From a virus: a stretch of DNA of 41,376 bases. Positions 9,235 through 17,694 of the stretch are shown here, piece after piece. Position 1 is the stretch's first letter, and every line of letters starts with the position of its first letter. The notes beneath the pieces were generated by a model, which had not been told where the DNA came from, ran no database searches, and was given only the letters and a program-made list of their open reading frames with translations. A program made the translations under genes and the position numbers. Where the stretch lies: the IMG/VR virus record IMGVR_UViG_3300027816_000180, positions 1 through 41,376 of that record; one strand, given 5' to 3'.

Positions 9235-10233
9235 TTAGACCAAAGCTTCTGTTTCAATAATTGCATCACACGTTCGAACTGGAATTCCTCGAAATGAAGG
9301 GATGAGCTTGCCATCAACATCATTGTAAACCAAAGATCCACCTGATTGAACATCGTCACGTCGCTGAATATCGAGCATTTGCTTAACAGTACGATTCATG
9401 TAGAACGCGCACTTGCCCATGCCCATAGTCGGGATTCTGTGGTAAGCACGGATCATTAATTCCGTAAGGTCAGCCGCACTTGATTTGGAAACCAAGTTAG
9501 ACACGTCGATAGAACCAATTCGAACTGCATATCTCCAGTCACGAACTGCAACGCCGCACTTCCATTGCCATTGATCTTGGTATGCTCTCATGCGTTGACC
9601 AGCAACACCTGCAGTCGTCTCAACAGTAACTTCGCCATGATCTTCATGAATCAAGCCAGCCTTAGATCCTTTAGGGAAAATACCGTGAACAGTATTAGCA
9701 CCCCAACAGATCAGCCAGATTGAAGTATTGTCAGATCCTGAACCGCCAGCATCCAAAACATTTTGTCCGTTTACAGCTGCAGGATCAGAGTATCGAACTG
9801 ACAAGCCTGTGAACTCTTCAGCCGCAAGACCAGAGTTTCCATAAAACAATGTTTGAGCCATTTCCTGATTCATTGCTTCAATGAATGCTTGTGCTTCAGA
9901 CAAACGAAACGCTGGAGTGTTTCCGTTCAACAAAGCCAAGTCTTTATCAACTTCAGACCATGCTTCAAGCATTCCACACTGCTCATCGATCTGCGCAGTT
10001 GTCGATTTTGAAGGCTGAACACCGTTGTTAAGCAAGCGCCATGCAACAGTTGGAAGTCCAGTTCGAACAGTCGTTCTGTGACCAGTTGGCAAATTGCCTT
10101 CCACCCACAACATGTCTTGCAAGATTTCATTTGTTTGTGCCAACAGTTCCACGATAGATGGAACCTTTCCTTGAGGATCAAGACGCTTTGCCCAGTCAGC
10201 AAGCGTTAGTGCATTTGCTCCAATTGTAGCCAT
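9235..10233 (-). CDS. Major capsid protein, Bbp17-like HK97 fold
   Basis: At 332 aa it matches the Bbp17-like family. The N-terminal part (NALTLADWAKRLDPQGKVPS, then ILQDMLWVEGNLPTGHRT) and the middle (MAQTLFYGNSGLAAEEFTGL) are typical of this podovirus capsid group. It builds the icosahedral shell. The ATG at 10233 has AAGGAG 7 nt upstream in an A/T-rich leader very like that of the cement gene, consistent with high expression. The scaffold gene lies immediately upstream and the terminator and cement gene downstream. Confidence 0.93.
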   Translation of the reverse strand: MATIGANALTLADWAKRLDPQGKVPSIVELLAQTNEILQDMLWVEGNLPTGHRTTVRTGLPTVAWRLLNNGVQPSKSTTAQIDEQCGMLEAWSEVDKDLALLNGNTPAFRLSEAQAFIEAMNQEMAQTLFYGNSGLAAEEFTGLSVRYSDPAAVNGQNVLDAGGSGSDNTSIWLICWGANTVHGIFPKGSKAGLIHEDHGEVTVETTAGVAGQRMRAYQDQWQWKCGVAVRDWRYAVRIGSIDVSNLVSKSSAADLTELMIRAYHRIPTMGMGKCAFYMNRTVKQMLDIQRRDDVQSGGSLVYNDVDGKLIPSFRGIPVRTCDAIIETEALV

Positions 10234-10250
10234 TTAAAACTCCTTTTTAA

Positions 10251-10874
10251 TTAATTTTGTTTACTTCCATAAAAAATATCTTCAATAGATTTTTGACCGC
10301 CAGTGTTTACATTCCCACCGATGATCTTGGCCTCTCTCATTGCTTGTCCAATTCTCGCGAATACTCGGACAAGTTCTGGGTGATTGCCGTATCCTGAAGA
10401 GTCGAGAGCAGATACAAACTGTGGAGTGCTGAACTTCTCAAGCGTTCGCTTTGCTAGCTCTGCGTTCTCAGCAAATTTCTCGCCACCTATTTCTGGATCA
10501 GCGATTGTTTGTTGTTTCCACTGTTCTTTAACCTGTTCCCATTTTTGAATCTGTGAATCGTAATAACTCTTTCTTGCAGTCTCTTCTCTTTGAAGTAACT
10601 CTTGCGCTTGATCTTGAGAGAGTTTCTTTTCCTTCGCGTAGGCTTCGAAACTTTCAAGGTAAGCAGAATCTATCAAAGACTCCTCTTGCAGCTTAAGCTC
10701 GTACTTTTCTGGTACGACTGGCTCAGCTGGTTTTGGTGCATCCTGCGTAGTTTGAGTTTGTTGATTCGCTGTTGCTGCATCAGTATTGGCACTTGCCTCG
10801 ACTTTTGCTGCATCATTTGCTTGAACCGCATTCGGTGTTTCTGTAGCGGCTGTTTGCACAGTTTCTGTAGACAT
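10251..10874 (-). CDS. Capsid assembly scaffold protein
   Basis: The protein is 207 aa. The first 50 residues are Ala/Thr/Gln/Asn-rich and disordered. A conserved VPEKYELKLQEESLIDSAYL block follows, then a long coiled-coil helix (about residues 75-140) and a C-terminal helix with the LVRVFARIGQAMREAKIIGG pattern. This layout is typical of phage scaffolds, whose C-terminal helix binds the capsid protein. It lies directly upstream of the capsid gene. No protease motif is visible. Confidence 0.85.
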   Translation of the reverse strand: MSTETVQTAATETPNAVQANDAAKVEASANTDAATANQQTQTTQDAPKPAEPVVPEKYELKLQEESLIDSAYLESFEAYAKEKKLSQDQAQELLQREETARKSYYDSQIQKWEQVKEQWKQQTIADPEIGGEKFAENAELAKRTLEKFSTPQFVSALDSSGYGNHPELVRVFARIGQAMREAKIIGGNVNTGGQKSIEDIFYGSKQN

Positions 10875-10877
10875 TGC

Positions 10878-11177
10878 TTATTCCCCCTTATTGCTTTTAA
10901 TCATTTTTAAATAGCTGTCAGGATCAACTCGCATGATGTCTGACATTAACTTTAATCCTATATTGCGCTGTCCCTCAAGGAAAAAAGTTTCACTAGACCC
11001 TGTAAAGCTTGATTTAAATACTCCGCACTTCTCTAGCATGTTCCAAATAAATCTTCGACCTTGGTCTGATGCGAGTAAAAACTTAAGATCATTATCCTCG
11101 GTATCTTGTTTGAATTTGTTTTTCTCTCTATCGATCTTGATCTGATTCTCATCAGCTGCGTTCTTAACTTTACTCAT
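10878..11177 (-). CDS. Bbp19-like virion morphogenesis protein
   Basis: The protein is 99 aa. The conserved core, DLKFLLASDQGRRFIWNMLE followed by CGVFKSSFTG and TFFLEGQRNIGL, matches the Bbp19-like domain found between portal and scaffold genes of BPP-1-type podoviruses. The biochemical role is not established to my knowledge. The ATG at 11177 overlaps the stop of the preceding 45-aa gene as ATGA, and the stop is 3 nt from the scaffold start. It supports grouping the head module with BPP-1-like phages. Confidence 0.85.
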   Translation of the reverse strand: MSKVKNAADENQIKIDREKNKFKQDTEDNDLKFLLASDQGRRFIWNMLEKCGVFKSSFTGSSETFFLEGQRNIGLKLMSDIMRVDPDSYLKMIKSNKGE

Positions 11178-11311
11178 AATCGTCTAGGCCTTCGTCTAAA
11201 TAATATTGGATATGGAAAACTATCTGTATCAATAGGAGGTACTGTCCCAGTAACTGGAGGCCAATAAGTAGATTTAAAATATACTGGCGCAAAAAAACCT
11301 TTTGGAAACAT
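11174..11311 (-). CDS. 45-aa Pro/Tyr/Arg-rich small phage protein
   Basis: This short frame is tightly fitted between two genes: its ATG overlaps the upstream stop (TAATG at 11309-11313) and its stop overlaps the next start (ATGA at 11174-11177). The product begins MFPKGFFAPVYFKSTYWPPV and ends in an Arg-rich tail. Very short proteins with this FFAP-YF-YWPP pattern are often seen in phage structural operons. Translational coupling on both sides makes it likely to be real; the function is unknown. Confidence 0.7.
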   Translation of the reverse strand: MFPKGFFAPVYFKSTYWPPVTGTVPPIDTDSFPYPILFRRRPRRL

Positions 11312-12090
11312 TAAGACTCGCTTACGTCATAAGTTATAGATGTACGATTTCCGTTTGAATCCACGGTAGCAACAATTCTATCTTTGTCATCAACAATATT
11401 TCTAAACGTAATGGTTGTTGTCTCTGCGCCGCTGACTTTGCCAGCAACAGATGAAAGAACTAGACGAAGGGCTTCGCGCAAAGAGTAACCTGTTTCGATA
11501 TCTTGATTGTCTAAGAGCTCTGCAGTTAATCCCTCAGGACTTAATGGCGTTGCGCCTCCAGCTTCGGCAATCATAAATGCAAGTGCTGTATTAATAGCAT
11601 TAGAAGATAACAGCATTGTAGTAGTAGCTTGGACAGGAATAATCCCACCAAGAATTGCACTGCTAGAAATTACAATAAACCCACTTGCATCTGCTGATAC
11701 ACCAGCAGACAAATTTGCATTTGAAACTGCTATTGCAAAAGATGCAGATCCTATAAGAGCAATAATTTGATCAGCCTGAGCGTTTGTTAAAGTTAAAACT
11801 AAAAACGCAGAGGCCGTCATGTTTAAACCCATTTTTGCGTCGGCATTTGATTTAACAAGACTTAATATCGCTGGATTATAGGACGACATTGCGCCACCAA
11901 CATTAGGAAGAACCCAGCTGACAGGTGCTAAATATCCATATGGCGTGCCAGATATTTGTCCATATTTAGAAAGTCTATTTTTTAAACTTGCTGGAGGGGA
12001 GTAATTGAACGCAGTCATAGACGTTGCAGTACCTGCAAATGTCCTAATCGATGTTCTATTTAATAGAGTGTAGTTCCCTATTAAAGCCAA
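11311..12090 (-). CDS. Virion-associated protein with conserved C-terminal beta domain
   Basis: The protein is 259 aa. Residues 1-90 are Ser/Tyr-rich; a central Ala/Ile/Ser-rich part reads like an extended or beta-helical segment (about residues 95-175). The C-terminus (LREALRLVLSSVAGKVSGAE, then TITFRNIVDDKDRIVATVD) is a module repeatedly seen in phage structural operons, generally on proteins of unknown position in the virion. It lies between the tandem paralogue pair and the small 45-aa gene. A head-fibre or tail role is possible but not shown. Confidence 0.7.
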   Translation of the reverse strand: MALIGNYTLLNRTSIRTFAGTATSMTAFNYSPPASLKNRLSKYGQISGTPYGYLAPVSWVLPNVGGAMSSYNPAILSLVKSNADAKMGLNMTASAFLVLTLTNAQADQIIALIGSASFAIAVSNANLSAGVSADASGFIVISSSAILGGIIPVQATTTMLLSSNAINTALAFMIAEAGGATPLSPEGLTAELLDNQDIETGYSLREALRLVLSSVAGKVSGAETTTITFRNIVDDKDRIVATVDSNGNRTSITYDVSES

Positions 12091-12093
12091 AGC

Positions 12094-13377
12094 TTACCCC
12101 CAAGCCGATTCAATGTGACCAATAAATGTAGTGCTCGCTGCAGTCGTGCTACCTGCCACATAAATTAAACCAAGAACAGCTCCGTCTACAATTTGCTCAA
12201 GACTTGGCATCATGTTAACAAAATCTCGCTCATAGTAAATGTTGGCAGCTGGCAAAGGAAGCATAGCTAGCTCTTTGTACAGGTACATATGATAATAAGT
12301 ACCGGCAGTACCAGTCGCTGCAGATAATTGAATCGACTGAATCGACCTAATACCTGCATCATTATTTGCTAATGGAAGTGGGAAATAATTTGAAGCTGCC
12401 ACACCCGAATGAGTGATATGCCCTTGAATTGCCGATGAAGTACAAGCAACGGTGACTGGCATTTGACGAGATCCAGTGCCGCCTGAATTCGTGTAAGTCA
12501 TCGCAACGTTGTGTGCTACTGCCCCGACAGTTGTTGGCGCTGCATTTGATATCACATAACCAGTTCCACCTGAGGCCATAAAGGCCCGAACACCTGCTCC
12601 GGTTGTGTATCTGGTAAGTGTATTTGTATTACTGCAAGTTTGAGCAAGCGCAGAGTTGGCATCGATATAAGGATATGATCCAAGTAAATCAACTAAATAA
12701 AATTGACCTATACCTGTCGCTGCAGTTGTCATAAGACCCATGTTTAAAAGTGATTTTAAATCAGTAGAAACTGAGCCACCGTGAAACAATGCTGGCGAAT
12801 TTGCCGTAGTAAACGGCTGAAACATTGGCGTAATAGTGCCAGAAGATGATCCCCATTCAACGACAGAAATGTTCGATACTGAAAACACACCTGTACTAAC
12901 AGATGCTTGCAACACAAAGCCAGCTGTTGATGATGCTGTTATTACCTCAACAAAAGTCCCTATTGCCGCTCGGACAGTTCCCGTAGCACCGCCAAGTGTG
13001 AAATTAACATTCGAAGATGTCCATGCAGAAATCGTATATTGAACACGATAAAAACGACCTGCAACAATACCTATATTTAAAGAATCAGCCGTTAGAGTTG
13101 TCGCGGTACCAGATGTCTTAGCAAAAGTATTAGCTGTTGCTGCCCATCCTGTACCATTTGGAGTCCAGTTAAATAAACTAACTGGAGCAAATGAATTTAT
13201 AAGATGCTCACCTGGTCCCATTCGATCAGGAGATCCAGGCAATATAGATAAATCATAAGCACGGCCTGCAGTATATGCAGTTGTGATACCAGTAACTTTG
13301 TTTATCTGCGATCTAAACTTTTTACCATTCGTTGTAATCTCATTTATTAAATCATCTGTACCTGAAAAACCTGGCAT
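12094..13377 (-). CDS. Virion surface protein, long member of a tandem paralogue pair
   Basis: The protein is 427 aa. I chose the ATG at 13377, two bases before which the upstream gene stops; the longer frame from 13434 would overlap that gene. The N-terminus (PGFSGTDDLINEITTNGKKF) is followed by a carbohydrate-binding-like beta region (about residues 85-180) that the shorter paralogue lacks. The rest parallels the 283-aa neighbour in order: LVDLLGSYPYIDANS, NTNTLTRYTTGAGVRAF, then FPLPLANNDAGIRSIQS, then YKELAMLPLPAANIYYERDF, and an IESAWG end. Such proteins are probably displayed on head or tail; the exact position is unknown. Confidence 0.75.
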   Translation of the reverse strand: MPGFSGTDDLINEITTNGKKFRSQINKVTGITTAYTAGRAYDLSILPGSPDRMGPGEHLINSFAPVSLFNWTPNGTGWAATANTFAKTSGTATTLTADSLNIGIVAGRFYRVQYTISAWTSSNVNFTLGGATGTVRAAIGTFVEVITASSTAGFVLQASVSTGVFSVSNISVVEWGSSSGTITPMFQPFTTANSPALFHGGSVSTDLKSLLNMGLMTTAATGIGQFYLVDLLGSYPYIDANSALAQTCSNTNTLTRYTTGAGVRAFMASGGTGYVISNAAPTTVGAVAHNVAMTYTNSGGTGSRQMPVTVACTSSAIQGHITHSGVAASNYFPLPLANNDAGIRSIQSIQLSAATGTAGTYYHMYLYKELAMLPLPAANIYYERDFVNMMPSLEQIVDGAVLGLIYVAGSTTAASTTFIGHIESAWG

Positions 13378-13378
13378 A

Positions 13379-14230
13379 TTAACCCCACGTTGTTTGAATG
13401 TTACCGTAAATTGGAGCCGATGCGATTGAAGCATTCGGCAATACTAAGAAAGAAAGATAAGCACCGTCTGGAATAATTGGCATATTTAAACCAGTATCAA
13501 TTAAGAAATCTTTTTCTGCTGGTACATTGGCTTCTCTAATCGAAAGATTTCCTAAATCTTTACACAATACAAGAGCGAAGATCCCACCATTTGCACTTAG
13601 AAACGTAAACGATTGAACTGATCTTATTCCAGTATCGCCGTCTGCTAATGGAATAAACCAAGCGTTAGACATTGCTCCCGATGAAGCGCCACTAGATATT
13701 ATTGTTCCTGCAGTTGTTGCAAGATTACTTCGGCATAACTTGCTCGTGCGGCCTGAAACCCCAGCTTGATTTGTGTATGTAATAAAAAACTCAGCGCCGC
13801 CAATGTATGTTCCTTGAGCTACGACATACGCATTAACGCCTACCCCAGTAGTTTCTCTGGTTAGAGAATTTGTATTATCAAAGACCTGCTCATCTGTAGA
13901 ATCTCCATCAATAAATGGATAATACAAAAGTGAGTCTATAAATAATAAATTAACTGGAGCAACAGAACACATCGCAGTCACTCTCTTTAAATGCTTTTGG
14001 TCAGAAGAGACATTTGATCCATGCTGAATTCCCTCCCTAGCAAGTAAGTATTCAGCCTTGAGAGGAGTTGATGCGTAGAAGTTAGTTACTGGATGTCCCG
14101 ACATATTTGAACCATCAAACCAAACTCCAGCTGTTGTGACTACAGTCGTTGTCTTACGAAAGGTCGAAGAGTGAGTCTGGCCACCTATCACAACTTTATT
14201 GCTGTAATCACTCAAGCTTATAAAACTCAT
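13379..14230 (-). CDS. Virion surface protein, short member of a tandem paralogue pair
   Basis: The protein is 283 aa and follows the same plan as the downstream gene: FIDSLLYYPFIDGDS, NTNSLTRETTGVGVNAY, FIPLADGDTGIRSVQS, a CKDLGNLSIREANVPAEKDF block and an IQTTWG end. The conserved block order and the matching final motif show an ancient tandem duplication, with the second copy gaining an inserted beta domain. The start is ATG at 14230. It is a structural protein by context, with no enzyme motif. Confidence 0.75.
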   Translation of the reverse strand: MSFISLSDYSNKVVIGGQTHSSTFRKTTTVVTTAGVWFDGSNMSGHPVTNFYASTPLKAEYLLAREGIQHGSNVSSDQKHLKRVTAMCSVAPVNLLFIDSLLYYPFIDGDSTDEQVFDNTNSLTRETTGVGVNAYVVAQGTYIGGAEFFITYTNQAGVSGRTSKLCRSNLATTAGTIISSGASSGAMSNAWFIPLADGDTGIRSVQSFTFLSANGGIFALVLCKDLGNLSIREANVPAEKDFLIDTGLNMPIIPDGAYLSFLVLPNASIASAPIYGNIQTTWG

Positions 14231-14233
14231 TTT

Positions 14234-14392
14234 TTAATCTTCTTCATCTTTAATAAAAAGTTTTTTTAAATACTCAAACTTCGCAGTCTGAGCTTCGTCT
14301 AATGGAGTGCCCTCTTCAAGCTGAGCCAAGTACATCTTAAAAAGCTGTAAAGGTTTTGATTTCATTAGAGCCAGTTCTTCAGCCTGAGTCAT
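14234..14392 (-). CDS. 52-aa helical small phage protein
   Basis: A short frame filling the gap between two virion genes, 3 nt from each. The product is 52 aa, all helix: MTQAEELALMKSKPLQLFKM, then YLAQLEEGTPLDEAQTAKFE and a Lys/Asp/Glu tail. The tight fit, phage-like codon use and helical pattern support a real gene. Function unknown. Confidence 0.65.
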   Translation of the reverse strand: MTQAEELALMKSKPLQLFKMYLAQLEEGTPLDEAQTAKFEYLKKLFIKDEED

Positions 14393-14395
14393 CTA

Positions 14396-14803
14396 TTAAT
14401 CCAGAGTGAATGACAATGCATTCGCTGCGAACTGAGGCTGAACTCCAGTTGATACAGTGATCGATGAATTTAAAGCTGCTCGAACAATAATATTCCCAGC
14501 GCCTGATGCGGTATCAACAATTGAAGCATGAGTAATTATATTCGATCCAGATGTACAAGCTGCAAATTGCTCTAAGTTAGCGTTAGATACTGTGTTTCCA
14601 GATACCGTAAAGTCAGTCGCACGAGTTAAAACAACACGCGCATAACCTCCGTATGTCGCCTCAGATGTTACAGCTGTGCCTGCTTCACCTGGATCTGCTG
14701 TGTGAAGTGCAAGCCACAAGTTTGTGTTTCCATTCCAGCTTAATGCAGTGCCGACGAACACCTGATTTAAGACTGCTGTCTCTGCTGTATTACTAAATGA
14801 CAT
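14396..14803 (-). CDS. Conserved phage structural protein (LHTADPGEAG family)
   Basis: The protein is 135 aa. The signature LWLALHTADPGEAGTAVTSE, then YGGYARVVLTR, is highly characteristic of a widespread phage family usually annotated as tail-fibre or head structural protein. The C-terminus is beta-rich and ends in a conserved FAANALSFTLD motif. The start at 14803 has AGGAG in its leader. Its position between portal-proximal genes and the paralogue pair is typical. The fold is probably a small beta sandwich; the exact virion location is not known. Confidence 0.8.
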   Translation of the reverse strand: MSFSNTAETAVLNQVFVGTALSWNGNTNLWLALHTADPGEAGTAVTSEATYGGYARVVLTRATDFTVSGNTVSNANLEQFAACTSGSNIITHASIVDTASGAGNIIVRAALNSSITVSTGVQPQFAANALSFTLD

Positions 14804-14807
14804 ATGC

Positions 14808-15155
14808 TTATCTCCTAACTAAAGTGATTATATTTATGCTAGTGCCAGATCCACCGCTAACACTTGGCCGAATGTATCTAGTTATTTCCATTACCTGTTC
14901 AATTTTTGCTGATGTCAACGCGATGTTATTACCTTGAGGATCTGTTAACAAAGACCAGTTAGTCCCATTATTTGATCCCTCAATATTAACAGTCGCACCG
15001 CCGAACGTGCCTGTAACTTGAATCGACCTATCAGCCCATCCTGTCATCTCTAATGGACGGCCAGTGTCGCCTGTCGTAAGTCCAGTCCATGTAATAATGC
15101 TTGCCCTGTCTCGCCATGTGTTCAGAGTTTCCACAGAGTAATCCACAACAGCCAT
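14808..15155 (-). CDS. Small beta-sandwich virion protein
   Basis: The protein is 115 aa. The middle (RPLEMTGWADRSIQVTGTFG, then VNIEGSNNGTNWSLLTDPQG) is a pattern common in small phage structural proteins encoded after the portal, and the end reads SINIITLVRR. It starts at ATG 15155 overlapping the portal stop as TAATG. A decoration or head-tail joining role is likely but unproven. Confidence 0.7.
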   Translation of the reverse strand: MAVVDYSVETLNTWRDRASIITWTGLTTGDTGRPLEMTGWADRSIQVTGTFGGATVNIEGSNNGTNWSLLTDPQGNNIALTSAKIEQVMEITRYIRPSVSGGSGTSINIITLVRR

Positions 15156-16876
15156 TAGATACCTGCATTCGCAAGGCCTAGCATTGCTCCGAGCGCCTTA
15201 TCTTCTGAGAGATCTGTCTGACTTAAATCCTTGGCCGTCTTTGCAGCTTGCATTTCCATTTGAGCTTGCTGCGCCATTTGTTGCTGTCTTGCTCTTTGAG
15301 ATCTAATTTCAGCAACCTCTTCGTCTGTTCTAACAATAGAAGGAGGAAGCGAAATAGTATCCGCATAAACGTCAAGAATTTGATCTGTTTTAATCTTATC
15401 CAAAACCGAAGGATCAACCCCAGCGACTTGACCCGCAAAGCCTGTAAATCTCTCAATAGCAGAAACTCCCAAAAGCTTTTGAGCTTGAGCCATAATAGAA
15501 ATGTACTCGACTTTTAAATCAATACCCTGAAGCTCTTGAGGCGGCGGCGGGATTAAACCTTGTTTTACATGAATATCAAAAACAATATCTGTCATGGGAT
15601 CTAATAGATCTTGATTCAATTGCTCTAATACTGGTCCAAGAGCTAAGAGTTTCTCTTCATGCCGCTCTTCAATCTCTCTTGCTGTGATTTGCCTTCTATC
15701 TGTATTTGCAAGCATTAAAAACAAGTCCTCATAGAACGCTCGTTGAATTCGACTTCGAACTTGATTTTGCTTCATTTCCATTTCTTGAATTCTAAAGTTG
15801 ATTTCATGAGATGGCCGAAACCCTTGCTGTCCAGATACCGTGTCAACATAAGTAATATCGCCCGGCAATATACTTGCTGCTGAGTTTTTTAAAGATGTTG
15901 GCCCTGTCATAGGAGGCCGGACCATTTTATCAACAGCCTCCATAACTCGCTTCTCGCCATGCTGAAGCTGCTTCACGTCCCCTAAAGCTTCCATGCCAGG
16001 ACAAGACGTTCCATATACATCCTCACCAGTTGTCTCCCATCTCGGACATAGGATTGGAAAATAATCGAAGCCCCCCTCTTCAAGCAATCGATCTTCGTAT
16101 GTGGAATCCATTCCGGAATTTGTTCCGGTCTCGTAATAATATGAAATAAACTTTTTGAATTTAGGAAAAGGATTGTTTCTTTTATAGTCTTTATTCGGCA
16201 TGATAACATGAGTCACGTCTATCCAAGACTGATACATCCCTTGATCATATAAATTTCTTACATGAACTGAAAATTTAGACCAGTCTGGCTTGCCTGTTTT
16301 TTCATCAACCTTGCCGAACTGCTCAATAAGCTGAGCCACTGTCATTCTAAATTCTCTGTAAAAAGTATTTACCCTGCCGTTTTGACCTTTCGCAATCATG
16401 TAAGATCCAACAGGAAACGATTTAAAATGAATCACTTCCCCAGTAAAATCCTCTTCAATAGAAACAGGAGCAGTACCAAAAACACCAAGGTCTCCATACA
16501 TAACAGGTAATATATTATAAAGATTCGATTTTAAATAAGACGTGGCCATAATTCTTTGAACGTCATCGAGCCATTTTTTAACTGCTCCGAACTCTGCAAG
16601 GTCTGGGTCTGGCGTAGTCAAACGAAACCAAGGCCGAGCAGGTGAAGTTATACCTGCCATCATTCCAGATCTTAAAGTTCTAGCTGCAAGTGTTGCAGTT
16701 GAATCAATAATCTTTTGATTTTTTTTCTCGCCCCTATTTGCTTCCGTAATGCTAAACCTAGATCGGCGGGGAAGTATATAATCAGAAATATCTCTCCAAT
16801 GAGAAATAAATGAAGATCTTTCAGAGTCTAATTGATTTTTAAGAATGTCTAAATGATGACGTTTTGATTTATACAT
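15155..16876 (-). CDS. Portal protein (podovirus head-to-tail connector)
   Basis: The protein is 573 aa, right for T7/BPP-1-like connectors. Typical blocks are LDSERSSFISHWRDISDYIL near residues 15-35, RTLRSGMMAGITSPARPWF near 65-85, YGDLGVFGTAPVSIEEDF, and a clip/stem region with MTGPTSLKNSAASILPG. The C-terminus is a Gln/Ala-rich barrel helix (RQQQMAQQAQMEMQAAK). It forms the dodecameric ring through which DNA is packaged by the terminase encoded upstream. The start directly abuts the previous stop. Confidence 0.93.
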   Translation of the reverse strand: MYKSKRHHLDILKNQLDSERSSFISHWRDISDYILPRRSRFSITEANRGEKKNQKIIDSTATLAARTLRSGMMAGITSPARPWFRLTTPDPDLAEFGAVKKWLDDVQRIMATSYLKSNLYNILPVMYGDLGVFGTAPVSIEEDFTGEVIHFKSFPVGSYMIAKGQNGRVNTFYREFRMTVAQLIEQFGKVDEKTGKPDWSKFSVHVRNLYDQGMYQSWIDVTHVIMPNKDYKRNNPFPKFKKFISYYYETGTNSGMDSTYEDRLLEEGGFDYFPILCPRWETTGEDVYGTSCPGMEALGDVKQLQHGEKRVMEAVDKMVRPPMTGPTSLKNSAASILPGDITYVDTVSGQQGFRPSHEINFRIQEMEMKQNQVRSRIQRAFYEDLFLMLANTDRRQITAREIEERHEEKLLALGPVLEQLNQDLLDPMTDIVFDIHVKQGLIPPPPQELQGIDLKVEYISIMAQAQKLLGVSAIERFTGFAGQVAGVDPSVLDKIKTDQILDVYADTISLPPSIVRTDEEVAEIRSQRARQQQMAQQAQMEMQAAKTAKDLSQTDLSEDKALGAMLGLANAGI

Positions 16877-17209
16877 TTAACTACCTAATAAAGTTTTGCC
16901 AGATTGAGGAGCAGCTGAATCGACAGGAGTTCCAAGCGGAGAGGTCAGGATTGTCGAAGATCGACCTTTCCCTGACATCATTCGCTGTCTGTTTTTTGCC
17001 GTAGCAAATTTAGATTGCTCTTGAGATTTAGCCTCTTGCTCGGCCATTTGCTTTTCTCTTTTTTCTTGAGCAATCCCTGCCTTTCTTGACTCTTCTTTCA
17101 TGGCTTCCTTTTGTTTTGTTCCGGTAAATACTTCACCAACATCGCCAAGACTTTGATTTACAAAATTCTCTAGTGAATCAAAATATCCGCCGCCGCCACT
17201 GCCGCCCAT
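16877..17209 (-). CDS. Gly-rich small phage protein before the portal
   Basis: The protein is 110 aa. It has a Gly-rich start (MGGSGGGGYFDSLENF), a central Lys/Glu/Gln-rich helix (about residues 35-75) and a Ser/Thr/Pro-rich tail. Proteins with this layout commonly sit next to the portal gene of podoviruses. The ATG at 17209 has AAGG 7 nt upstream and is 2 nt from the preceding stop. The function is unknown; the exposed helix and flexible ends suggest a virion or scaffolding accessory. Confidence 0.65.
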   Translation of the reverse strand: MGGSGGGGYFDSLENFVNQSLGDVGEVFTGTKQKEAMKEESRKAGIAQEKREKQMAEQEAKSQEQSKFATAKNRQRMMSGKGRSSTILTSPLGTPVDSAAPQSGKTLLGS

Positions 17210-17210
17210 A

Positions 17211-17669
17211 TTAAACCTTCTTTCCTAGCAATAAATCGACGGGCTTATATCCCATCTTTTCTAAGAGTTTTGAATATCCATTGTCATAATCAACAGGAGC
17301 CCCACATAAAAAGTATTTAGCGCCATAGTCTTTCAGAACATTTTCAGCATACTTTATGAGCTTTGGAGCTATTCCTCTTTTTGTTTTTCTATATTCTGGC
17401 TTTATATAAATCACATCTTGATAAGCCTGTTTTGCATTTACATGAGGATGGCGATTCAGGAAAAATGTGGTGTAGCCGACTAGCTCTTTATTAATTCTCG
17501 CAGTAAACGCGAACCAGCACTTACCTATTTCAAGTGCGTCCATAAGATCAGTATTAAGATCAAGGTCGAGATTATTATGCCATGAAGTCTCTTTGAAGTT
17601 CTCGTATATTAACGGCATAACTTCATAACGAACATCGCTGAATTTCTCTTGCTTGATTTCTATTTCCAC
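17211..17669 (-). CDS. GNAT-family N-acetyltransferase-like protein
   Basis: The protein is 152 aa, standard for a single GNAT domain. Strands beta-2 to beta-4 read WFAFTARINKELVGYTTFFL and AYQDVIYIKPEYRKTKRGIA; the latter contains the acetyl-CoA pyrophosphate-binding turn RxxGxA. The C-terminus carries the usual GYSKLLEKMGYKP element. The start is GTG at 17669, as no ATG lies upstream in frame after the terminase stop. GNAT genes between terminase and portal recur in podoviruses; the substrate is unknown. Confidence 0.85.
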   Translation of the reverse strand: MEIEIKQEKFSDVRYEVMPLIYENFKETSWHNNLDLDLNTDLMDALEIGKCWFAFTARINKELVGYTTFFLNRHPHVNAKQAYQDVIYIKPEYRKTKRGIAPKLIKYAENVLKDYGAKYFLCGAPVDYDNGYSKLLEKMGYKPVDLLLGKKV

Positions 17670-17694
17670 TTTTCAAAGCGTCATTTAATTTTAT

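Noticed and set aside
11311-14803. A diversity-generating retroelement, as in phage BPP-1
   Set aside because: No reverse transcriptase with a YxDD motif and no template/variable repeat pair was seen, despite the BPP-1-like head genes.
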